Shown: positions 8,604-19,172, numbered from the stretch's first letter. The stretch is DNA of 64,000 bases from Dinghuibacter silviterrae (GCF_004366355.1 NZ_SODV01000001.1:2108001-2172000); one strand, 5' to 3'. The notes: generated by a model from the letters alone, not told the origin. Made by a program: numbers and translations.

Positions 8604-9997
8604 GGGTTCATTTTTTGGGAGGAAAAAATAGTCATGTCTCCGGTCGCACTGGCCTTGTACAGAATCGCCTGCCAAACGGCGTTGCAGGAAACCTCCCGGT
8701 CTATGTCCGCCCGGTTGAGGAGGTACAAGGTTTGCGTGACGTCGACGATGTTTGTCAGGCCGTTTTCATACAACGCTTCCTTTTGGAAATAGGCATCCTG
8801 TGCCGCCTTGAGCTGGGTGGGCACCTCCCGGTATTTGTCCAGCGCATTGGCCAGTTGTTTATCAGCCAGGGTCGCCTGGTTCGAGAGCCTGCTCCGTTCC
8901 AGGTCATAGTCGTCGGAAAGGGCCATACTCCGGAACCGCTGCGCGCGGGCCCTCGACCGGGAGCGGCCAAGGCCGGTGATGTCCCAGCTCAGGCCGATCC
9001 CGACCAGGTAGTTGGCGCGGTACGGATCGATCCCTTGCCAAAGGGAAGTCGAATAGTCGGCAGGCTGTGTGGCGTAATCCGCACCAAAGCCGGACCCCCT
9101 GTCCTGTCCGACCCCAAAAAGGTTCAGCCGGGGCAGCCCTGTTTTTTGAAGATAGGTCGCCACGAGGTCGCTGGTGTGTACCCGGCTTTGCAAGAACAGG
9201 AGGAGGGGGTGGGCGTCCAGGCTGTCCCCCGGCAGTTCCCCTGGGAGGGCCGTTGCATAAGTGCTGTCAAGCCGGAAGCTTTTTGTGGGAATGCCTAGGA
9301 CGGTCGACAACTGGCTGGCCTCGGCCTGTTCGACGTTTTGGGCGTCGATCAGCGACAAACGCGCCCTCGATACCTCGGCGTCCGCGATGGAAGAGTCGAC
9401 GCCGGGATTCAGCCCGCCTGCCGTTCTTCGGACAATGACGTCCCTGAGCCCGGCTGCCCTGGCGAGGTTGTCCTCCATCGCCCGGCGTACACGTTGCGCA
9501 GCCAGCAGGGTAAGATAAGCGCCGGCGACCCTGACCTTTTCCTGGAAAACCTCCTGTTGGAAGTCCAGCCGGTCCTCCTCGTATTGCCCGGCAGCGGCGG
9601 CGACGTGCGCCCGTTGCATCCCGAAGGAGTACAGGTTCCAGTCGACGTTGGTGACAAACAGCGAGCCAAACGCCGCGTTCCAATTTTGCGTGGCGGTTGC
9701 CGGGCCAGAGGTCAGCGTGGTCAGGCCGTTTTCCCCGGAAGTCAGGCCGTTCATGCCGTTTAAAGTACCATAAGCCGTTTCGGCGGCCAGGGTCACGTCC
9801 GGCAGCCCGTCTTTTTTCGCCGCCTGCAGGTCCGCGGCTGCCGCGTCGGCGGCGTGTTGTTTGGAGGTCAGCAGCGCGTAATGAGCGACCCCTATCCGGA
9901 TCGCTTCATCCAGTGTCAGGGTGCTGTCCTTTTGTTGGGCTTTCGCAGCAGGGGCCGTGATCAATATCCCCGCGAGAAAGATGAAGATGGTGCGCAT
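8600..9997 (-). CDS. TolC-family outer membrane efflux channel
   Basis: 465 residues with a signal peptide (MRTIFIFLAGILITAPAAKAQ). The start of the mature protein (LTLDEAIRIGVAHYALL) is the TolC family opening, and two similar helical halves follow, the second with LSWDITGLGRSRSRARAQR and a final NIVDVTQTLYLLNRADID helix. It forms the outer membrane duct for the pump encoded next. It is the first gene of the three-gene operon and overlaps the pump start by 4 nt. No full TAnnTTTG element was found upstream; TAGTTTTA near 10022-10029 is the nearest match. Confidence 0.93.
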   Translation of the reverse strand: MRTIFIFLAGILITAPAAKAQQKDSTLTLDEAIRIGVAHYALLTSKQHAADAAAADLQAAKKDGLPDVTLAAETAYGTLNGMNGLTSGENGLTTLTSGPATATQNWNAAFGSLFVTNVDWNLYSFGMQRAHVAAAAGQYEEDRLDFQQEVFQEKVRVAGAYLTLLAAQRVRRAMEDNLARAAGLRDVIVRRTAGGLNPGVDSSIADAEVSRARLSLIDAQNVEQAEASQLSTVLGIPTKSFRLDSTYATALPGELPGDSLDAHPLLLFLQSRVHTSDLVATYLQKTGLPRLNLFGVGQDRGSGFGADYATQPADYSTSLWQGIDPYRANYLVGIGLSWDITGLGRSRSRARAQRFRSMALSDDYDLERSRLSNQATLADKQLANALDKYREVPTQLKAAQDAYFQKEALYENGLTNIVDVTQTLYLLNRADIDREVSCNAVWQAILYKASATGDMTIFSSQKMNP

Positions 9998-10083
9998 ATA
10001 CAGCGTGTTTTATTGGCGGAATAAAACTACGCCGGTGCGAAGGGGGCTTTGGGTGCCGTTCGCCCAATGGGCAAAAAGTGTCG

Positions 10084-12297
<2,214 letters not shown>

Positions 12298-12309
12298 GGA
12301 GCCGATGTT

Positions 12310-13005
12310 TTACAGGATGTTCATCCGGCCGTTCAGGGTGTTGCGGTAAGCGTCGGCCACCGGTACGGCTTTGCCGTTGATGACCAGGGCACCGTCCTGA
12401 AGGGTATCTATCTTGTCCACCGCCACGATATAGGAGCGATGGACACGGAGGAATCGATGGGCGGGCAAACGCTCCTCCAGGTTTTTCAGGGTGGTGTGCG
12501 CTGCGTAAAACCTTTCCGGGGTATGCAGCTTTACGTAGTCGCCCATGGCTTCCGCGTACAGGATATGGTCCAGCTTTAGCCGCCGCATCACGCCTCCGTC
12601 CCGGATAAAAACAAATTCATCCTCCTGTACGCTGGTCTCCTCCCGGTTGCTGTTCAGGACCTCCCGGACGCGATCGATCGCGCGTACAAACCGCGCGGGC
12701 AGGACGGGCTTGACAAGATAGTCGGCCACGTTCAGTTCATAAGCTTCGACCGCATAGTCCCGCTTGGAGGTGACGAAGACGATGACCGGGCGCTTGTCCC
12801 CCAGTGTCTCTGTGAGCTCCAGTCCCGTCATTCCCGGCATCTCGATGTCCAGCAACAAAAGATCGGCCTGGCCCTTCCGGAGGAAGTTATAGGCCTCCAT
12901 GGCGCTGGCACATTCCGCGGCGACCGTAAGGTCCGCGACCTGTGTAGCCAGTTGCCGCAGGGTTTCCCGGGCAATGCGGTTGTCGTCTATGATCAGCGCG
13001 TTCAC
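12310..13005 (-). CDS. LytTR-type two-component response regulator
   Basis: 231 residues. The receiver has the acidic pair D7/D8, phospho-Asp D53 (LLLLDIEMPGMTG) and K99 (DYLVKPV). The LytTR DNA-binding domain spans about 130-231 (ILYAEAMGDYVKLHT, RFLRVHRSYIVAVDKID). The start codon is GTG; no ATG fits the conserved start MNALIIDDN. It precedes the hybrid kinase by 13 bp and should be co-transcribed with it. Hybrid kinases can signal to a separate regulator through Hpt, which fits this pairing. Targets are unknown; the efflux operon lies just beyond the kinase. Confidence 0.92.
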   Translation of the reverse strand: MNALIIDDNRIARETLRQLATQVADLTVAAECASAMEAYNFLRKGQADLLLLDIEMPGMTGLELTETLGDKRPVIVFVTSKRDYAVEAYELNVADYLVKPVLPARFVRAIDRVREVLNSNREETSVQEDEFVFIRDGGVMRRLKLDHILYAEAMGDYVKLHTPERFYAAHTTLKNLEERLPAHRFLRVHRSYIVAVDKIDTLQDGALVINGKAVPVADAYRNTLNGRMNIL

Positions 13006-13105
13006 ACGTTAAATGTAGCGAAAACCATGGGACAAAGGTAACGGCGCCGTGCCGGCTGAACGGGCCGGATTCGGTGACGGGGCATTTTGTGTCGCCCGAT
13101 GGGCA

Positions 13106-13537
13106 TTATTTCCGCTTCACCTTCCGGTTGCGGATCTTGGACAGGAACTCCGTGGTCATGCCCAGGTACGAGGCCAGGGCGTATTGAGGAAGCCGCTGGA
13201 CGACGTGGGGGTATTTTTCCAGGAAACGGTCGTAACGCTCCGGAGCGGATTCGGTAAGGTTGGAAATAATCCTCCGTTGCATATATGCGGTGGAGCGTTC
13301 GGCCAGCATCCTGAAAAAGGTTTCGAACTGGATGGTATGGTCCTGTCCCTCGTCACCGACCACGTAGCCCCTCAGGGCGCCTTTCAACACGAAGTACCTG
13401 CTCCGGGCGATGAATCCGGGTTGAACGAGGAATTGCCGTTTTACGATCCGGACTTCCCGGAAAGCCTCGGTGAATTGCGTCAACTCATCGGGCGTGAGCT
13501 CGACGAACCGGCTCACATATACAGCGATGGCATTCAT
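13106..13537 (-). CDS. Crp/Fnr-family regulator with a large internal deletion
   Basis: 143 residues against about 190 for the family; the full-length relative at 16865-17440 has 191. Alignment by eye shows a normal N-terminal beta-roll up to DHTIQF, then a jump to ETFFRMLAERSTAYMQRRI, which matches the dimer helix. About 49 residues, covering the second half of the cyclic-nucleotide fold, are missing in frame. The C-terminal helix-turn-helix (YALASYLGMTTEFLSKIRNRK) is intact. It is divergent from the AhpD-like gene, and palindromic operator-like DNA lies between them. It may be a ligand-free repressor or a decaying gene. Confidence 0.85.
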   Translation of the reverse strand: MNAIAVYVSRFVELTPDELTQFTEAFREVRIVKRQFLVQPGFIARSRYFVLKGALRGYVVGDEGQDHTIQFETFFRMLAERSTAYMQRRIISNLTESAPERYDRFLEKYPHVVQRLPQYALASYLGMTTEFLSKIRNRKVKRK

Positions 13538-13557
13538 GGTACCGCAAAAGTAGCGAG

Positions 13558-13593
13558 TTGAACTGGTTCAAGCATTTTTCCTAATCCAGTTCA
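13558..13593. promoter_or_regulatory. Operator-like palindrome with third half-site
   Basis: TTGAACTGGTTCAA (13558-13571, 6-bp arms) is followed by CCAGTTCA (13586-13593), the reverse complement of 13559-13566. The block lies 20 bp before the Crp-like start and 52 bp before the AhpD-like start. A -7-like CAATTTTG sits at 13617-13624. The same geometry occurs at 15315-15350. Confidence 0.6.
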
Positions 13594-13644
13594 TTTTTAA
13601 CGGGGACGAACGGCCTCAATTTTGTCCTCTATAAAACATGCAAT

Positions 13645-14172
13645 ATGAAGGAAACATTTACTGTCCCGGCCCGGGCGGAAGTATCGGTCCACAACCAGGC
13701 GATCTTCGATAAGCTCCAAAAGGGACTTGGTTTCGTCCCCAACTTATACGCCTATTTCGCTAAAAACGACACGGCGCTGGGAGACTACCTGGCGTTTCAA
13801 AACCGGAAAAGCACCCTTGATGCCAAAGAAAGAGAAGTCGTCAACCTCGTCACCAGCCAGATCAACGGATGCCGTTATTGCCAGTCGGCGCATACGGTAG
13901 TCGGGCGAATGGCCGGCTTCACCGACGGGCAAATCCTGGACATACGAAAAGGCACCGCCCCCTTCGATCCAAAACTGGACGCACTGGCCAAATTCACGGC
14001 GTCCGTGGTGAAAAACAAAGGACGCGTTGCCGTCGATGATTTTTTTGCCGCCGGCTACACGGAGGCGAACCTGGTCGATGTCGTTATCGCCATAGGGGAC
14101 AAGATCATCAGCAATTACCTGCACAACCTTACAGAACTTCCCATCGACTTTCCGCTGGCGGTAGAACTATAA
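13645..14172 (+). CDS. AhpD-like carboxymuconolactone decarboxylase-family protein
   Basis: 175 residues. The peroxidatic motif CRYCQSAH (C76, C79, H83) is the AhpD signature for disulfide-based peroxide reduction; the fold opening VNLVTSQINGCRYC and the later YLHNLTELPIDFP fit the family. It probably acts in the cytoplasm as an alkylhydroperoxidase-type enzyme or a redox relay; its true substrate is unknown. It is transcribed away from the shortened Crp-like regulator, a common pairing that suggests control by it through the 13558-13593 palindrome. Confidence 0.88.
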   Translation: MKETFTVPARAEVSVHNQAIFDKLQKGLGFVPNLYAYFAKNDTALGDYLAFQNRKSTLDAKEREVVNLVTSQINGCRYCQSAHTVVGRMAGFTDGQILDIRKGTAPFDPKLDALAKFTASVVKNKGRVAVDDFFAAGYTEANLVDVVIAIGDKIISNYLHNLTELPIDFPLAVEL

Positions 14173-14189
14173 AATAGAAACCATAAAAA

Positions 14190-14223
14190 GAGAGGGTGTC
14201 CCAGCAATGGAGACACCCCTCTC
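14190..14223 (+). terminator. Hairpin after the AhpD-like gene
   Basis: GAGAGGGTGTC (14190-14200) pairs with GACACCCCTCTC (14212-14223) with one bulged base. There is no clear T tract afterwards, so it may be a weak terminator or an mRNA-stabilising hairpin. Confidence 0.45.
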
Positions 14224-14306
14224 GACATTTAGACATATTGCTGCGTCCTTTCGCCATTCTCCAGCGCCTGGCTCCGAGAGAACTTTGTGTTACAAAACCA
14301 ACAGTT

Positions 14307-15314
14307 ATGAAACCTCTTCTACTCGCTTTGACCATTTCGGCGCTTTTTATAGGAATAAACAACGGGAAAGCCCAAGCCCCCACCCACATTTTCGGTGTAT
14401 ACTGGGATGACGATTTTCTCAATGTCCAGGGCAAAGGGACGGACAATTCCTATACCAGCGGTGAACGCCTCGAATACTTTTACACAAAAAACCACCCCTC
14501 CCGGTTTTTCGCGGATCGTCTGATGCCAAAAGCCGGGCGACACAGCACGGATATCTACGGATGGTCTTTGATGCAGGTGATGTACACACCCGACAATCTC
14601 CTTGATCCTAACTTTCAACCCAACGACTATCCATGGTCCGGCGCTGTGTTTGCTACCCATTCCCTTTATTCTTACAATGCCCGGCGTGCGTTTGCGTATA
14701 AAACGGAGCTCACGCTGGGGATGATGGGGCCTGTATCCCTGGCAGGACCGTCCCAAACCATGGTGCACCGGACGGTCCACTATAAGGAACCCAAGGGCTG
14801 GTCGAACCAATATGGCAACGCCCCCTTGCTGAACGTAAGCTTTGCCGCGGAGAAAAAGGAATGGGGGTGGAGCGATGCCGTGGATATTATCGGCGGTACA
14901 AGGGTGGACGCCGGCACCATGCTGGATGGGCTTACCGCTTATGAAATCCTGCGCGTGGGAAAGCTAGATCCCTACTTCAATGGTTTTCTCAACCTGACCG
15001 GCCGCCGGAGCAAGGGCCAGTTCTATTTTTTCCTCCAACCTACCGGCGAGGCCGTAGCCTATAACGCCATTTTACAAGGTGGATTGACCTCCTGGAAGCC
15101 TTCCCGGGTAACGACCTACGGGGAGAACGGGAAAATGACGGAAACCACCGCCTCCTACCATCCCATCAGCAACTTCCTGTTTGAAGGGGACTTTGGCTGG
15201 GTGGTATCTCTTGGAAACGTCACCCTCACGTATACCCAAAAACCCAGCACCGCTTACATGAAGGGGTTGTATAGCCACAACGTGGGGAATATTACCCTTT
15301 ATATAGCATGGTAA
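14307..15314 (+). CDS. LpxR-like outer membrane protein (DUF2219, lipid A deacylase family)
   Basis: 335 residues from the ATG at 14307, chosen because it gives a signal peptide (MKPLLLALTISALFIGINNGKAQA); the upstream in-frame codons overlap the hairpin at 14190-14223. The mature start has the family pattern DDDFLNVQGKGTDNSYTSGERLEYFYT, and GPSQTMVHRTVH fits the region of the family's catalytic histidine. In Salmonella, LpxR removes the 3'-acyloxyacyl group of lipid A. Activity here is inferred from the family only. No neighbour deals with LPS. Confidence 0.85.
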   Translation: MKPLLLALTISALFIGINNGKAQAPTHIFGVYWDDDFLNVQGKGTDNSYTSGERLEYFYTKNHPSRFFADRLMPKAGRHSTDIYGWSLMQVMYTPDNLLDPNFQPNDYPWSGAVFATHSLYSYNARRAFAYKTELTLGMMGPVSLAGPSQTMVHRTVHYKEPKGWSNQYGNAPLLNVSFAAEKKEWGWSDAVDIIGGTRVDAGTMLDGLTAYEILRVGKLDPYFNGFLNLTGRRSKGQFYFFLQPTGEAVAYNAILQGGLTSWKPSRVTTYGENGKMTETTASYHPISNFLFEGDFGWVVSLGNVTLTYTQKPSTAYMKGLYSHNVGNITLYIAW

Positions 15315-15350
15315 TTGACATTTGTCAATCGCCTTTGTTGCCAAATGTCA
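15315..15350 (+). promoter_or_regulatory. Operator-like palindrome with third half-site before the AraC gene
   Basis: TTGACATTTGTCAA (15315-15328, 6-bp arms) is followed by CAAATGTCA (15342-15350), the reverse complement of 15316-15324. The block is 36 nt, the same as at 13558-13593, and lies 50 nt before the AraC start. A -7-like GCATCTTG is at 15373-15380. Confidence 0.6.
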
Positions 15351-15399
15351 TTGGTGAGGGCCGTGGCTCGTTGCATCTTGCAGTCAGAAAACAACAACA

Positions 15400-16308
15400 A
15401 TGGAACTTAGCGTAAAATTATACTGCGAGAACGTCAAAGCAAGCATCATCCACCAGTGTAGCTTCCATCAGATTGTGGAGCGCTATGGCTCAAAATATGA
15501 TCTTTTCTACGTGATCCACTCCACGGAGATCCGGTCGAACCTTTCGGATATACCTTTTAAGACAGACGATGCGGAACTGATCTATGTCCACCGGGGCGAG
15601 CTGACCATCCGGCATGACTTGAAAACGTACACCCTTCCCGCCGGGGCGTTGCTGGTAAAGGCCCGGAATGCGACGGTCCAGCATTTGGGACTTTCGGAAG
15701 ACGGTGAATTCAGCATCCTGGGATTTACCCCGGACCTGGCGGGTGGGCCCGGTGCACCGATCAGGCAAATGGAGGCCCTCGCCGTCCTTGCCGCCAAAAG
15801 TCCCGTATTAGCCCTGGAAAAAAATGGGACCATAGAGGCTTTGTTGTCCCTTCTCAAAGAAAAAGGAAGCCGGAAAGAAAAGCCGGCGTTTTATGACCAG
15901 ACAGTCCGGCACGCCTTCAACCTGTTGATCCTGGAAATCACCTCGTCCACCCGGAGTGAAGCGACCGGTCCTACGCTGACCCTCGGCCGTAAGGAGCACC
16001 TCACCAACCAGTTCATGAATTTGCTGCGCGACCATGTCCGGGTACACAGACAGGTCAATTACTACGCAGACATTTTATATGTGACCCCCAAATATCTTTC
16101 CCAGACCGTCAAGGAAGTAACGGGAAAAACATCCGGCGAGCTCATCGATGAAATGGTGGTCGCGGAGGCGAAAGCCTTGCTCGACGATCCATCCGTCACC
16201 GTTGGCCACGTCGCCGATGAGTTGAATTTCAGCGACCAGTTCTTTTTTAGCAAATATTTCAAAAGGCAGACGGGTTTATCGCCCCTCAGCTATAGAACTT
16301 TAAATTAA
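15400..16308 (+). CDS. AraC-family transcriptional regulator
   Basis: 302 residues. The N-terminal half is a cupin-like sensing domain (ELIYVHRGELTIRHDLKTYTLPAGALLVKARNA). The C-terminal AraC domain has both helix-turn-helix units (VNYYADILYVTPKYLSQTVKEVTG and VGHVADELNFSDQFFFSKYFKRQTGLSPLSYR). The YceI gene starts 5 bp after its stop, so they form an operon. The palindrome at 15315-15350 is a natural autoregulation site. The effector is unknown. Confidence 0.92.
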   Translation: MELSVKLYCENVKASIIHQCSFHQIVERYGSKYDLFYVIHSTEIRSNLSDIPFKTDDAELIYVHRGELTIRHDLKTYTLPAGALLVKARNATVQHLGLSEDGEFSILGFTPDLAGGPGAPIRQMEALAVLAAKSPVLALEKNGTIEALLSLLKEKGSRKEKPAFYDQTVRHAFNLLILEITSSTRSEATGPTLTLGRKEHLTNQFMNLLRDHVRVHRQVNYYADILYVTPKYLSQTVKEVTGKTSGELIDEMVVAEAKALLDDPSVTVGHVADELNFSDQFFFSKYFKRQTGLSPLSYRTLN

Positions 16309-16313
16309 ATTTT

Positions 16314-16868
16314 ATGTTAGCACAAGAAGTATCCACAAAGACCGCATGGAGCATCGACCCCATGCACAGCCAGATCGGCTTTAAGGTAAAACACCTTATG
16401 TTTACCAACGTCAGGGGCAGTTTCGGGGAATACGTCGCCCGGATATCCACCTGGGAAACCGACTTTGCGACGGCCGAGATCGACCTTACCATCAGCGCCG
16501 CTTCCATCGACACCAATGATGAGAAAAGGGACGGCCATTTGAAAAGCCCCGACTTTTTCGACGTGGCGAATTTTGGCGAATTGACCTTTAAGAGCCACAA
16601 GATCGAGCAAAAAGGTACGCCCCATGACTTTGTCCTGCACGGCGACCTGACCATAAAGGGTACAACGCTACCCGTGACACTGAACGCTGAATTCAGTGGC
16701 GTGCTCAGGGATCCCTGGGGTAACGAAAAGGCAGCGTTCATCCTCCAGGGCAAGATCAACAGGAAAGACTTCGGCCTGGGCTGGAATGCCGCGCTGGAGA
16801 CCGGCGGGGTGCTGATCGGAGAGGAAGTAACCTTGGATATCGAGGTACAACTGGCAAAAGAGGTCTAG
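16314..16868 (+). CDS. YceI-family protein, no signal peptide
   Basis: 184 residues. The YceI opening (WSIDPMHSQIGFKVKHLMFTNVRGSFGEY) and the later pattern HGDLTIKGTTLPVTLNAEFSG with FGLGWNAALETGGVLIGEEVTLDIEVQL are complete. YceI proteins are lipocalin-like barrels that bind long polyprenyl-type ligands. No signal peptide is present, so it should be cytoplasmic. It is co-transcribed with the AraC regulator. Its TAG stop shares a CTAG with the stop of the convergent Crp-like gene (16865-16868). Confidence 0.93.
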   Translation: MLAQEVSTKTAWSIDPMHSQIGFKVKHLMFTNVRGSFGEYVARISTWETDFATAEIDLTISAASIDTNDEKRDGHLKSPDFFDVANFGELTFKSHKIEQKGTPHDFVLHGDLTIKGTTLPVTLNAEFSGVLRDPWGNEKAAFILQGKINRKDFGLGWNAALETGGVLIGEEVTLDIEVQLAKEV

Positions 16869-17440
16869 TTTTTCCTGCGTATCCTGCTCAGGGTCTCCGG
16901 AGAGACGCCCAGATAAGACGCGATCATATTCTGGGGAAACCGTTGCAGGAACTGGGGATAATTTTTGGCCAGGTCTTCATACCGCTCTTCGGCGGTCATG
17001 CTGAGCGCCGCGTTGATCCTTTTCTGCGCGGCAGCTCCCATTTGCCGGTCCATCGCTTTAATCATCAGGTCCACGGCCCTGACCTGGTCCATCAGTTCAT
17101 AGGCATGCGCGACCGTAATGACCAGCAGGTCCGAGTCTTCCAGCATTTCGATATGGTAGCGGGAGGGGGTCAGCGAACTAAAACTTTCCTGGTCCCCCAG
17201 CCACCAGTTCTCCAGGCCAAACCGGACAATATGTTCATGCCCTTTGTCGTCGACGGAGAACATCCGCGCGGCGCCCTTGGTGATAAAAGCGACGGTTTTA
17301 CAAATATCCCCTTCCTGGAGGAAGTACTGCTTGCGCCTCATCTTTTTGGGGCGGAACTTCGATTCGATAAGGACCTGGTCTCCCTCCGTCAAACGGAGAC
17401 CCGACCGTTCCTCTATGTATCGGAATAAGGCTTCATGCAT
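16865..17440 (-). CDS. Crp/Fnr-family transcriptional regulator
   Basis: 191 residues, full length. The beta-roll (KQYFLQEGDICKTVAFITKGAARMFSVDDKGHEHIVRFGLENWWLGD) is followed by the dimer helix and an HTH (NMIASYLGVSPETLSRIRRKN). There are no FNR-type cysteines and no clear cAMP-binding arginine cassette, as usual in this Bacteroidota group. The start overlaps the MarR gene by 28 nt, so translation is likely coupled. It is the third gene of the GNAT-MarR-Crp operon. Confidence 0.9.
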   Translation of the reverse strand: MHEALFRYIEERSGLRLTEGDQVLIESKFRPKKMRRKQYFLQEGDICKTVAFITKGAARMFSVDDKGHEHIVRFGLENWWLGDQESFSSLTPSRYHIEMLEDSDLLVITVAHAYELMDQVRAVDLMIKAMDRQMGAAAQKRINAALSMTAEERYEDLAKNYPQFLQRFPQNMIASYLGVSPETLSRIRRKN

Positions 17441-17883
17441 AGGGCTAATATACTTTTTTCCTTCATCATCTCCTCCGTCTCCCGGATGGCCTTCATGAGG
17501 TGACCGGTCACCTGGCCGATGGCCGCAGCCATGACGTCCCAGACGGGCAACATCCGGATGACCAGGGCTTCCCCTTTTTCGGTCAGCCGGAGCAGCCGCC
17601 GCCGCTCGTCGGTTTTGTCCCGGGAGCTCCGGATCAGGCGTTCCTTTTCCAGCTCTTTAAGCAGGCTGATCGTGGAGGGGTGGGAATAGCCGATCTCGGC
17701 CGCCATCTCCACCACGCCAAGGACTTTTTTGACGTGGAGGGTGTAGATCACCGGGAACCACTTCGGTTGGAAATCGATGCCGTATGCCTGGTAGACCGAC
17801 AACCCGTCCTTCCGGATCTGGTCGCTCAGGCGTTGCAGCCGCGTGGAGATGGCCAGCACCCCGGCCTGGTCGATGGCGTTCAT
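17413..17883 (-). CDS. MarR-family transcriptional regulator
   Basis: 156 residues. The winged helix covers about 45-105 (YTLHVKKVLGVVEMAAEIGYSHPSTISLLKELEKERLIRSSRDKTDERRRLLRLTEKG), with the DERRR wing motif typical of MarR. Flanking helices would form the dimer. It overlaps the upstream GNAT stop by 4 nt (ATGA) and the downstream Crp start by 28 nt. The palindrome GTAGT-TG-ACTAC before the operon (18394-18405) is a good candidate for its own operator. The ligand is unknown. Confidence 0.9.
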   Translation of the reverse strand: MNAIDQAGVLAISTRLQRLSDQIRKDGLSVYQAYGIDFQPKWFPVIYTLHVKKVLGVVEMAAEIGYSHPSTISLLKELEKERLIRSSRDKTDERRRLLRLTEKGEALVIRMLPVWDVMAAAIGQVTGHLMKAIRETEEMMKEKSILALCMKPYSDT

Positions 17884-18377
17884 ATATGGATGTGATAAAA
17901 AACATTGTCGACTGCCATGCGGGGGAAATCCACCGGCAGGTTTTCCGGGGGGATTTTTTCGAACCCGTTTCGTTCATAAAACCGCATGGCGGCCTGGAGA
18001 CGGTCATAGGTGCCGAGGTAAAGATCCGTCATGCCGTGGTTCATTACCTTTTCCAATAACCGCTGCCCGATCCCATGTTCTTTGCCCCGGTATTCCCTGC
18101 GGACGAACATTTTCCGGATCACGCCCGCCCGGTTGCCGATGGCGATCAGGCCGATGGTGCCCAACAGGGTTTTTCCGTCGATAGCGTCCGGCAGGCGGTC
18201 GCCCTCGATCACGCCCCAGAATCCGCCGCCGGTCCCATGATAGTACCGTTCGATGTCCAGAAGATCCGGCTGATCCGCCGCGGTCACGGGGACATGGAAC
18301 TCCTGTTGCTGGATGGGGAGGATCAGTTCGATGATCGTTTGGCTCCAGGTGTTGTCCAGGGTGATGAGCTGTTTCAT
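17880..18377 (-). CDS. GNAT-family N-acetyltransferase
   Basis: 165 residues. The acetyl-CoA motif is VIRKMFVRREYRGKEHGIGQRLLEKVMNHG, followed by DLYLGTYDRLQAAMRFYERNGFEKI, a standard GNAT end. The acceptor substrate is not known. It is the first gene of an overlapping operon with a MarR and a Crp regulator. MarR-GNAT pairs often deal with small toxic amines or stress signals, but nothing here fixes that. Confidence 0.88.
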   Translation of the reverse strand: MKQLITLDNTWSQTIIELILPIQQQEFHVPVTAADQPDLLDIERYYHGTGGGFWGVIEGDRLPDAIDGKTLLGTIGLIAIGNRAGVIRKMFVRREYRGKEHGIGQRLLEKVMNHGMTDLYLGTYDRLQAAMRFYERNGFEKIPPENLPVDFPRMAVDNVFYHIHI

Positions 18378-18393
18378 TTGTGTATGAAGGTAC

Positions 18394-18405
18394 GTAGTTG
18401 ACTAC
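18394..18405. promoter_or_regulatory. MarR-type palindrome
   Basis: GTAGT (18394-18398), TG, then ACTAC (18401-18405), with 5-bp perfect arms, lies 17 bp before the GNAT start. It also lies before the gene at 18447, so it could act in both directions. Its role is inferred from position and from the MarR gene in the operon. Confidence 0.45.
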
Positions 18406-18446
18406 ATAAATCCAAATCCTGGAGGAAAATGGTGTATCTTATGCCA

Positions 18447-19172
18447 ATGGAAAAAAAACTTATACGAAGGGTCAACCTCCTGACCATTTATGCGTGCGTA
18501 AGCACATTGATCCTGGGCATTGTGTTGTGCTCGTCGTTCCGGCAAAGGGGTGAAAATGTGGACGAGCTGACCATTAAACGCCTCAACATCGTCGGGGAAG
18601 ACGGCAGCCTCCGGCTGGTCATCAGCAACGAAACCCGGCAACACCCCGGACGCATGGACGGGCAGGATCTCCCGAAGCGCGACCGGCCGGCCGGCATTAT
18701 TTTTTTCAACAACAAAGGAGACGAATGCGGGGGACTCACCGGCGCCGATGTCTCGGGAAAGGATACCCTCAACTCCGGCGCGTCCTTTACCATGGACAAC
18801 TACCGCAACGACCAGGTCGTGGAGATGGTCAACGAGGAGACCTATCAGAACGGCAAGGCGAACATCCGGCGGGGTTTTGTCGTCAACGAATTCCCGGTCG
18901 GGTCCTCCCTGATGAATACGGTACACCAGTTGACCGCGATCGATTCAATAAAGGACGCCGGGGAACGCGCGGCCCGGTTGAAAAAACTGAAAGACAAAGA
19001 GTGGCCGAGTCGCCGGCTTTTTGTCGGCCGGGACCTGGACGACAATTCCGGGCTGTTTCTTTATGACGACAAGGGCCGGCCGCGGTTAAAGATCTATGTG
19101 GACAAGGATGGGCACGCAAGGTTGGAGGAGCTTGACGAGAAAGGGAATGCCAAAAACCTGATCAAACCATAA
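18447..19172 (+). CDS. Membrane-anchored protein of unknown function
   Basis: 241 residues from the ATG at 18447 (a start six codons upstream is possible). One N-terminal membrane segment (VNLLTIYACVSTLILGIVLCSSF) anchors a mostly polar domain. It has repeated short strands ending in Gly-Asp or Asp-Lys turns (NIVGEDGSLRLVISNE, IIFFNNKGDECGGL, LFLYDDKGRPRLKIYVDKDGHARLEELDEKGNA), which suggests an extracytoplasmic beta-rich repeat protein. I do not recognise a named family. It stands alone between the MarR operon and the sigma factor. Confidence 0.75.
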   Translation: MEKKLIRRVNLLTIYACVSTLILGIVLCSSFRQRGENVDELTIKRLNIVGEDGSLRLVISNETRQHPGRMDGQDLPKRDRPAGIIFFNNKGDECGGLTGADVSGKDTLNSGASFTMDNYRNDQVVEMVNEETYQNGKANIRRGFVVNEFPVGSSLMNTVHQLTAIDSIKDAGERAARLKKLKDKEWPSRRLFVGRDLDDNSGLFLYDDKGRPRLKIYVDKDGHARLEELDEKGNAKNLIKP

